A stretch of 12,558 bases of DNA from positions 1 to 12,558 of the forward strand of contig DEIM01000080.1 of assembly GCA_002352485.1 (NCBI GenBank). Reading direction: 5' to 3'. This stretch comes from Candidatus Dadabacteria bacterium UBA2774. Its GTDB lineage: Bacteria > Desulfobacterota_D > UBA1144 > Nemesobacterales > UBA2774. A program made the translations under genes and the position numbers. How positions within the stretch are numbered: the first letter of the stretch is position 1; each line of letters starts with the position of its first letter. Shown here piece by piece: positions 7,962 to 12,558 of this stretch. Under the pieces are notes generated by a model, which was not told where the DNA came from, did not search any database, and saw only the letters and a list, made by a program, of their open reading frames with translations.

Positions 7962-7971
7962 GGCTTTCCGG

Positions 7972-9273
7972 CTAATCGGGATCGCAGTCAAATTCCTCTA
8001 AATCGTCAAGTGAAGTGACCTCTTCATCAAAGATAAATACGGCCCGGCCCCCGTTTGTCCACCAGGGCTGACCCATAAAGTTCACATGGGGTTCGTCTCT
8101 GTCGGCAGGTATTATGCCTCCTTTGATCATTCCTACTTCTTTGAGTGACTGCGAGAATATCATGTCCTGTATAAGATAGTTTCTTGCCTCGTCTATATCA
8201 GGATCGATGGCATGAGCGGTTTTCCATTGGGTCTTCCACGTAAAGTATGAGCCAATGTCTCTACTTACTGCGCCTATCCAAATAGTCTTTCCTTGGTAAA
8301 CATAAGGTGTCAGCCAGAGTCTTAGATGATTCCGCTCGTGAATTGTCGATCTTGCTTTCTGAAGTCCAATATCCTGAGACCTTTTATAGAAATAGAGTGC
8401 GCTCATCGGAGAAGTTCTCAATCTATTATGTGTAAAGAAAGCCTTCGCAGTTTTCCAGACCGAGCTTACGTTTATTGTTTCCGTGACGTCCCACCCCTGT
8501 CTGGTGAATGCTCCGAATATAACATCGGGCTCACCCACGACTACGAAGTTAAGGGGGTCATTTTCACCCGTGCCGTCCTTTTTTTGAGTACAGCACGCTA
8601 TGCTCGACATGACCTCTACGAGCTCTTCACATGATTCTATATTTGTTATTTCTTCTTCCTTATAGAGATTCTCGAAATCGATATTATGGTAGTCCAGTTT
8701 CAGACCGGGCACTTCGTGCCTAAACACAAAGTGTTTTAAGTCGTTTTCCCTATATAGTGCTATATCCAGATATTTAACCCCCGGATCCCATGTGGAATAG
8801 TAAAACCCCGACGCCTCATTCCTTGGAGGAATATGCCTTGTGATGGATTTATTTTTCACATATGAGTCTATGGCCTTATTAACATCTATGGCAAAAGTTT
8901 GATGATTCATTGTAGCGACTTCATTGGATGTGAAATAATAGGGGTCTGTATTGGTCTTAATTAAGTAGTAAGGCTCATCGGTATTATTTTTGATGTTTAT
9001 CCATACCGGTTGTATCCGCTCTTTGGCCAGATCGAGTCCGAAGATTTCAACGCTTTCCCAATCCGATAATACAGCGGTGGATACTTCAAGGCCGTCCTTG
9101 GTTATGCTCTGCGATCTTAATAGAACTGTCGGACTCGACTCTGGTTTTTCGATCGGATTGTAAGAGTGACATCCGAATGTAGAGTTTTCTCCTACACTGC
9201 AGTAATGTTTCGCACATCCGCTTACTGCAAAAGCTGTCAGCAAAATTAGGAATAAAGCTACATTATGCTTCAT
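7972..9273 (-). CDS. lipoprotein with LssY-like C-terminal domain (downstream paralog)
   Basis: A signal peptide ends in lipobox VSGC, so Cys20 is the predicted lipidated residue. Residues about 50-185 form an N-terminal domain shared with the upstream neighbour: IFGLDL at 77-82, QPVWINIKN at 88-96, DPYYF at 110-114, NEVA at 117-120 and DPGVKY at 163-168. After a linker comes a region at about 240-375 that I recognise as resembling the LssY C-terminal domain (named after a gene of the Legionella lss secretion locus): RQGWDVTE at 258-265, SALYFYKRSQDIGLQ near 291-305, RNHLRLW at 314-320, WIGAVSRDIG at 332-341, and H354 before IDPDIDEAR. The activity of this domain is not established to my knowledge. 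A vicinal Cys pair lies at 227-228. It is second in a two-gene unit, starting 3 bases after the upstream stop, with a weak GGGA ribosome site. The family call is from memory of the motif pattern. Confidence 0.8.
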   Translation of the reverse strand: MKHNVALFLILLTAFAVSGCAKHYCSVGENSTFGCHSYNPIEKPESSPTVLLRSQSITKDGLEVSTAVLSDWESVEIFGLDLAKERIQPVWINIKNNTDEPYYLIKTNTDPYYFTSNEVATMNHQTFAIDVNKAIDSYVKNKSITRHIPPRNEASGFYYSTWDPGVKYLDIALYRENDLKHFVFRHEVPGLKLDYHNIDFENLYKEEEITNIESCEELVEVMSSIACCTQKKDGTGENDPLNFVVVGEPDVIFGAFTRQGWDVTETINVSSVWKTAKAFFTHNRLRTSPMSALYFYKRSQDIGLQKARSTIHERNHLRLWLTPYVYQGKTIWIGAVSRDIGSYFTWKTQWKTAHAIDPDIDEARNYLIQDMIFSQSLKEVGMIKGGIIPADRDEPHVNFMGQPWWTNGGRAVFIFDEEVTSLDDLEEFDCDPD

Positions 9274-9276
9274 AAT

Positions 9277-10605
9277 TTAGTTCCCAACAGACCCAGGGTT
9301 TTTTTTGATAATGCCCTTTGATTTATATGGGTATTCCCACTCATAAAATTGTATATCCGAGGCTCCGGTAGGAGTGTCTTCAAAAAGAAGCACTACGACA
9401 AGGCCGTCCGACCACCAGATTTGCTCTTTGTAATTTATCTTGGGACTCTTCTCTGTAGTAGGCTCAAGGTTTCTGATCCAACCGACCTTACTGACATTCT
9501 GGGACAACACCATGTCCTCTGCTAGATAAGAGCGGGTCTCGTTTAAATTCGGGTCTATCTTTTTAGTCAGAAAATCACTGATTTTATTTACGTCTGTTCC
9601 AATATCCCTTGTAGTTGATCCCACCCATACGCTTTCCCCCTTGTACTTTACAGGTGTAAGCCAGATTCTTATCTCGCTCCTTTGCCTAATCGTACCTTTT
9701 TTTTGTTTACGTATTTTTTGAAGGCTTACATCCTGTGCTCGATCGAAATAGTATAAGTTTTCCATTGGGGATAATCCGAATAGCGGGGAAGAAAAATAAT
9801 CTTTGTTTGTCCAAAGATCGGAAAAAGGCTCTGTTACGTCCCACCCCTGACGTATCAGTGCAGAGAATACCTCTTCATCATCACCGATGAAAACAAAATT
9901 GATAGGATAGGCGTCTTCTTTAGTGTCCTTAGTTTTTATACAGCACGGTAGATTCTTAACAGCTTTAATAAAATCATTTTCATTACTATATCTTGTATAT
10001 TCATCCGTTGAATATATGCTCTCAAAGTCTATTTTATTGTATTCTTCAAGGGCTTCGTAAAGGACAATATAAAAAATAAAAGTCTCAATTTTTTCTTCAC
10101 TGAAGAGACTAATATTCACATACTTTATCCCAGGGTCGAAGTTCGTATAAACAAACCCCTTTTTCGTCTCACCAGGGGAAATCTTTGAAAGCTCATAACC
10201 GTAGCCGTTAAAACGCTCGCTTAACTGAGGGTGCACTTCTCCGCCGTTAAACAGGCCCTGATACAGAAACGCCACTTCGTTAGGCGCAAAGTAATCGGGA
10301 TCAAGCGATATCGGCAAGAATACAAAATCGTGATCGGTATCATTGGTAATCTCTATCCATACGGGCTGAACGCCTTTTTTAAATAGATCAACCCCGAATA
10401 TCTTCTTATTTTCTTCGATTGTTAAAACGGAGACTGTTACGGTTATTCCATTCTCGGTTTTCGTCTCGGCACGTTTTAGGAAATCGACCTCTGCAATCGG
10501 ATCGGCAGGATAGTCTTTAAATCCTCCGCAGGAGACGAGACTAGTTATCAAAATAAATAGTAAAAGTGCTAAGGGAGGTCCGGGATTAAATGGCCAGTTA
10601 TTCAT
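9277..10605 (-). CDS. lipoprotein with LssY-like C-terminal domain (upstream paralog)
   Basis: This is the first gene of the tandem pair. The N-terminus has a hydrophobic stretch and lipobox LVSC, so Cys26 is the predicted lipid attachment site. The N-terminal domain matches its neighbour: IFGVDL at 69-74, QPVWIEITN at 80-88, DPDYF at 102-106, NEVA at 109-112 and DPGIKY at 157-162. The LssY-like region has RQGWDVTE at 252-259, LYYFDRAQDVSLQ near 284-296, RSEIRIW at 309-315, WVGSTTRDIG at 327-336 and IDPNLNETR at 350-358. Two histidines of the paralog are replaced, by E311 and K348. The Cys pair is at 221-222. The ATG at 10605 has no visible ribosome site, but the signal peptide begins immediately, so no later start is likely. 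The two genes probably arose by duplication, and their likely shared promoter lies at 10645-10673. Confidence 0.78.
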   Translation of the reverse strand: MNNWPFNPGPPLALLLFILITSLVSCGGFKDYPADPIAEVDFLKRAETKTENGITVTVSVLTIEENKKIFGVDLFKKGVQPVWIEITNDTDHDFVFLPISLDPDYFAPNEVAFLYQGLFNGGEVHPQLSERFNGYGYELSKISPGETKKGFVYTNFDPGIKYVNISLFSEEKIETFIFYIVLYEALEEYNKIDFESIYSTDEYTRYSNENDFIKAVKNLPCCIKTKDTKEDAYPINFVFIGDDEEVFSALIRQGWDVTEPFSDLWTNKDYFSSPLFGLSPMENLYYFDRAQDVSLQKIRKQKKGTIRQRSEIRIWLTPVKYKGESVWVGSTTRDIGTDVNKISDFLTKKIDPNLNETRSYLAEDMVLSQNVSKVGWIRNLEPTTEKSPKINYKEQIWWSDGLVVVLLFEDTPTGASDIQFYEWEYPYKSKGIIKKNPGSVGN

Positions 10606-10614
10606 AAACTTAAG

Positions 10615-10626
10615 GTTTTTAAAAAC
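10615..10626. repeat. 12-base perfect palindrome in the lipoprotein leader
   Basis: GTTTTTAAAAAC lies 9 bases upstream of the ATG at 10605. It is all A/T except the end pair, so it could be chance or could fold weakly over the start region, where no ribosome site is visible. Confidence 0.3.
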
Positions 10627-10644
10627 ACAATTTCTAGTTGGATA

Positions 10645-10673
10645 ATAATATTTTATTGCTTTAGATTACACAA
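10645..10673 (-). promoter_or_regulatory. candidate promoter of the lipoprotein pair
   Basis: On the minus strand TTGTGT (10673-10668) and TATTAT (10650-10645) are separated by 17 bases. Transcription would start near 10638 and give a leader of about 33 bases. A perfect 9-base-pair inverted repeat (10681-10701) sits just upstream of the -35. An alternative, TTGATT with TAATCT 16 bases apart, overlaps that repeat. Confidence 0.4.
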
Positions 10674-10680
10674 AAAGTTA

Positions 10681-10701
10681 TGGCAATCAACCTGATTGCC
10701 A
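10681..10701. repeat. inverted repeat, candidate operator 1
   Basis: Two perfect 9-base arms, TGGCAATCA and TGATTGCCA, flank the 3-base centre ACC. There is no T-run after it on either strand and it lies between divergent genes, so an operator is more likely than a terminator. It is 8 bases upstream of the candidate -35 of the lipoprotein pair. Confidence 0.55.
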
Positions 10702-10714
10702 ATATGTAATAATT

Positions 10715-10728
10715 CCCTATAGTTAGGG
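10715..10728. repeat. short inverted repeat, candidate operator 2
   Basis: CCCTA and TAGGG are separated by 4 bases. Alone it is weak, but it lies between two longer inverted repeats. The preceding ATAATTCC (10709-10716) is repeated exactly at 10763-10770. Confidence 0.3.
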
Positions 10729-10738
10729 TATGTATATT

Positions 10739-10767
10739 TTGATTGTAATAACTCTTATTGGGATAAT
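10739..10767 (+). promoter_or_regulatory. candidate promoter of plsC-gpsA
   Basis: TTGATT (10739-10744) and GATAAT (10762-10767) are separated by 17 bases, matching consensus at 4 of 6 and 5 of 6 positions. Transcription would start near 10774, leaving a leader of about 88 bases. The -10 lies between the arms of inverted repeat 10746-10779. A second possible -10, TACAAT at 10785-10790, has no good -35 at normal spacing. Confidence 0.45.
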
Positions 10768-10779
10768 TCCGAGTTATTA
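10746..10779. repeat. 9-base-pair inverted repeat surrounding the plsC -10 element
   Basis: TAATAACTC (10746-10754) and GAGTTATTA (10771-10779) are perfect complements with 16 bases between them. Within the gap, GGA-TAAT-TCC (10761-10770) is a smaller palindrome containing most of the candidate -10. Arm centres are 25 bases apart, about two and a half helical turns. A dimeric repressor site is the natural reading. An RNA stem is less likely because the predicted start lies inside the right arm. Confidence 0.5.
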
Positions 10780-10826
10780 TCTGTTACAATATATATGAAG
10801 CAACCTTGGGATTGGGACTCACGAAA

Positions 10827-10865
10827 ATGTCTCAGAGATTAGCAATACACCGATTTAAAAAATGA
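10827..10865 (+). CDS. possible 12-aa leader peptide coupled to plsC
   Basis: The frame MSQRLAIHRFKK ends with TGA at 10863-10865, overlapping the plsC start as ATGA. The plsC ATG has no ribosome site and is preceded directly by an in-frame TAA (10856-10858), so re-initiation by ribosomes finishing this peptide would explain its translation. The peptide has only a weak site of its own, GGGA at 10814-10817, 9 bases before its ATG. Upstream in-frame TTG codons at 10806 and 10812 are alternative starts. Chance is possible at this length. Confidence 0.35.
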   Translation: MSQRLAIHRFKK

Positions 10866-11500
10866 ACGATAAAATTCGATTAAACTTCTTTTACAAGTTT
10901 GTCATTGGCCCCATTTTGGATAGCTGGGTAAGGCGTGTAGAAGGTGCCTCGAATATTCCAGAGTCTGGCCCGGCCATAATCGCGCCCAACCACATTAGCT
11001 ATCTAGATCACTTCCTTGTCGGGAAGTACGTGCTCACGGAACGAAATAGGAAGGTTCACATACTTACTAAAAAAGAGCACACTACAGACTCTATGCATAT
11101 GTTATGGTACAGACTTTTCTTTGAAAGGTACGTGACGATGATCCCGATAGACAGACAAATGGGTAGAGACGGTTTAAGGGCTGCGGAAGAGTATCTGAAT
11201 AACGGGTGTGTTCTTTTGTTATACCCCGAAGGCACTAGGAGCCTCGATGGCAGACTTCAGAGCGGTAAAAGCGGCATAGGTACTCTAGTCCGCAGAACGT
11301 CTGCTCCCGTAATCCCGGTCGGTGTAAAAGGCACTTTTGAGATACTTCCCAAGGGAAAGTTCTGGCCGAATAACAAGAAAGCGGACATCACTTTCGGAGA
11401 GAAATTGGTCTTCAACGGCGAGCCATCCAAAACCATAACCGATACCATAATGAAAAAGATAGCCGAGCTTTCGGGGCAGGAATATAAATTTGCAGGATAA
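10862..11500 (+). CDS. plsC: 1-acyl-sn-glycerol-3-phosphate acyltransferase (PlsC family)
   Basis: PlsC-family enzymes transfer a fatty acyl group to 1-acylglycerol-3-phosphate at the inner membrane face and give phosphatidic acid. The catalytic HX4D motif is N-H-I-S-Y-L-D at 43-49 (His44, Asp49). The second block IPIDR is at 94-98, the glycerol-phosphate binding block YPEGTRS at 121-127, and the last block APVIPVGVKG at 148-157. The length of 212 residues is at the short end of the family (about 200-260), with only a weak N-terminal hydrophobic segment. The start is fixed by an upstream in-frame stop two codons before ATG. There is no ribosome site, and a small ORF overlaps the start as ATGA. 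It overlaps gpsA by 11 bases, so the two are almost certainly co-transcribed. Family certain; acyl-acceptor specificity inferred from family and neighbour. Confidence 0.9.
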   Translation: MNDKIRLNFFYKFVIGPILDSWVRRVEGASNIPESGPAIIAPNHISYLDHFLVGKYVLTERNRKVHILTKKEHTTDSMHMLWYRLFFERYVTMIPIDRQMGRDGLRAAEEYLNNGCVLLLYPEGTRSLDGRLQSGKSGIGTLVRRTSAPVIPVGVKGTFEILPKGKFWPNNKKADITFGEKLVFNGEPSKTITDTIMKKIAELSGQEYKFAG

Positions 11501-12482
11501 GGCAGAAAAAATATCTATTATCGGCGCCGGCAGCTCAGGCACCTCCTTGGCAATATTGCTCGGAGGTTCCGGGCACGATATTAGCCTCTGGTGCAGAAGA
11601 GAAGAGCAGGCCGATAAAATAAACTGTGAAAGAGAGAATAAGCAGTATCTTGAGGGCTACGCTTTGCCGGAATGTGTCGTTGCTACGCACTGCGCTTCTA
11701 GGTGTGTTAAAGACAGCGACCTGGCAATATTTGCGGTTCCGTCTGATTATTTAAGACAGACGGTAGTACAGTTCTCGGATCTTATTAAGGGATTACCGAT
11801 TCTTCATACAGTGAAGGGGATCGAATCCAATTCTGGCAAACTGATGTCCGATGTGCTTAAGGAAGAGCTTGGTTCTGAGGCTAAAATAGCCGCGATTGCA
11901 GGCCCGAACCATGCGGAAGAAGTTGCCGGAGGACTTCCCACTGCAACAGTAGTTGCGTCCGAGCACAAAGCACTCAGTATTAGCATATGTAATTTACTTA
12001 ACACTCCGAATTTCAAATCCTATCCCATCTGGGATATAAAAGGAGTCGAGCTCTGCGGTGCCATTAAGAATATCGTAGCCATTGCCATAGGCATCTGCGA
12101 CGGGCTCGGGTTGGGAGACAATGCAAAAGCGAGCCTCCTTACTCTCGGGCTAAGCGAGATGAGCCGTATCGCGGAAAGCCTGGGTGCAAAGAAGGAAACG
12201 TGCTTTAGCATTGCCGGGGTCGGGGACCTCATAGCCACATGTTCGAGCCGCCACAGCCGCAACCGCTTTGTGGGCGAGATGCTGGCAAAGGGGTGCTCGA
12301 TGGATGAGATTAATACCCAGATGCACGGTATGGTAGCGGAAGGAGTTACGAACACTAAAAACATTTACCAGCTCTGCCAGTCACATAACCTGGACACCAT
12401 ATTAATCGAGCATATGTACAGAGTGCTCTACGAAAAACTCGATATAGAAAGCGCAATAGAGCAAACTATGGACAGGCTCTGA
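11490..12482 (+). CDS. gpsA: NAD(P)+-dependent glycerol-3-phosphate dehydrogenase
   Basis: GpsA reduces dihydroxyacetone phosphate to sn-glycerol-3-phosphate, the backbone precursor of phospholipids, in the cytoplasm. The Rossmann motif GAGSSGTSLA is at 12-21. TVKGIE is at 107-112 and AGPNHAEEVA at 137-146, where members more often have GPS-HA. The catalytic lysine is Lys193 in CGAIKNIVAIAIGI. The C-terminal helical domain contains GDNAKASLLTLGLSEM at 209-224, GVGDLIATC at 243-251, SRNRFVG at 256-262 and AEGVTNTK at 283-290. At 330 residues it is complete. The start is a rare TTG at 11490, supported by AGGA at 11478-11481 with 8 bases between and by the absence of an ATG or GTG before the Rossmann motif. 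It follows plsC with an 11-base overlap. This pairing supplies the substrate and a later acylation step of phosphatidate synthesis. Confidence 0.95.
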   Translation: MQDKAEKISIIGAGSSGTSLAILLGGSGHDISLWCRREEQADKINCERENKQYLEGYALPECVVATHCASRCVKDSDLAIFAVPSDYLRQTVVQFSDLIKGLPILHTVKGIESNSGKLMSDVLKEELGSEAKIAAIAGPNHAEEVAGGLPTATVVASEHKALSISICNLLNTPNFKSYPIWDIKGVELCGAIKNIVAIAIGICDGLGLGDNAKASLLTLGLSEMSRIAESLGAKKETCFSIAGVGDLIATCSSRHSRNRFVGEMLAKGCSMDEINTQMHGMVAEGVTNTKNIYQLCQSHNLDTILIEHMYRVLYEKLDIESAIEQTMDRL

Positions 12483-12558
12483 TTTTATTCTCTCGGTCCC
12501 GATGGTAATCCAAACCAAAAAAAGTAAAATACAGGACTAAAGATAACGAGCCTAAAGC
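12483..12558. other. sequence after gpsA, no feature recognised
   Basis: The 76 bases after gpsA hold no hairpin terminator, ribosome site or gene start that I can support. The stretch is cut by the window edge. Confidence 0.4.

Noticed and set aside
7950..7985. GGCTTTCCGGC-like segment as terminator between typA and the lipoprotein gene
   Set aside because: The complementarity is too short and there is no T-run.
10681..10701. 9-base-pair hairpin read as an intrinsic terminator
   Set aside because: It lies between divergent gene starts, and no T-tract follows it on either strand.
11257..12364. Minus-strand frames opposite plsC and gpsA
   Set aside because: They are shadows of well-supported genes and have no recognisable features.
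12483..12527. Frame after the gpsA stop reading FYSLGPDGNPNQKK, resembling the C-terminus of type II secretion pseudopilins
   Set aside because: It lies directly behind the gpsA TGA in the same frame and has no upstream coding sequence of its own. gpsA has normal length, so neither read-through nor a pseudopilin remnant is supported.
1..12558. CRISPR arrays, insertion sequences, tRNA or rRNA genes
   Set aside because: No regularly spaced direct repeats, terminal inverted repeats with transposase, or cloverleaf-like sequences were seen.

Overview
The window comes from a bacterial chromosome of moderate GC content (mid-40s percent by eye). It carries housekeeping and envelope genes. Two lipoproteins with clear lipoboxes and a Sec-type signal on a thioredoxin-fold protein suggest a diderm (Gram-negative) envelope. 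Several starts use GGAGG-like ribosome sites, and others have none. The sequence alone does not fix the phylum; a Desulfobacterota- or Dadabacteria-like lineage is possible, but that is a guess. I see no insertion sequence, CRISPR array, tRNA, rRNA or phage gene.

Layout. At 1-1059 (+) is the C-terminal part of mnmG, cut by the window edge. Its 3' end overlaps a convergent small gene at 1041-1205 (-), which encodes a 54-residue protein with a basic start and an acidic end. At 1364-3601 (-) is a DUF255/YyaL-SPATA20 type thioredoxin-fold protein with an added signal peptide. It is divergent from a dynamin-like large GTPase at 3721-5424 (+). A PilZ-domain protein follows at 5479-5997 (-), divergent from the translational GTPase typA/bipA at 6135-7961 (+).

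At 7972-10605 (-) lie two tandem paralogous lipoproteins, 3 bases apart. Each has a conserved N-terminal domain and a C-terminal region that resembles the LssY C-terminal domain. Divergent from them, across a 256-base intergenic region rich in inverted repeats, is a two-gene phospholipid-precursor operon: plsC (10862-11500), then gpsA (11490-12482), overlapping by 11 bases.

Function. plsC and gpsA together make glycerol-3-phosphate and acylate a glycerol-phosphate intermediate on the way to phosphatidic acid. mnmG (tRNA wobble-uridine modification) and typA (ribosome-associated stress GTPase) belong to translation. The dynamin-like GTPase, the PilZ protein, the secreted thioredoxin-fold protein and the LssY-like lipoproteins are envelope or signalling proteins without an assigned role. 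The strongest candidates for something undescribed are the LssY-like lipoprotein pair with its palindromic control region, the small ORF translationally coupled to plsC, and the overlooked 54-residue gene at the end of mnmG.
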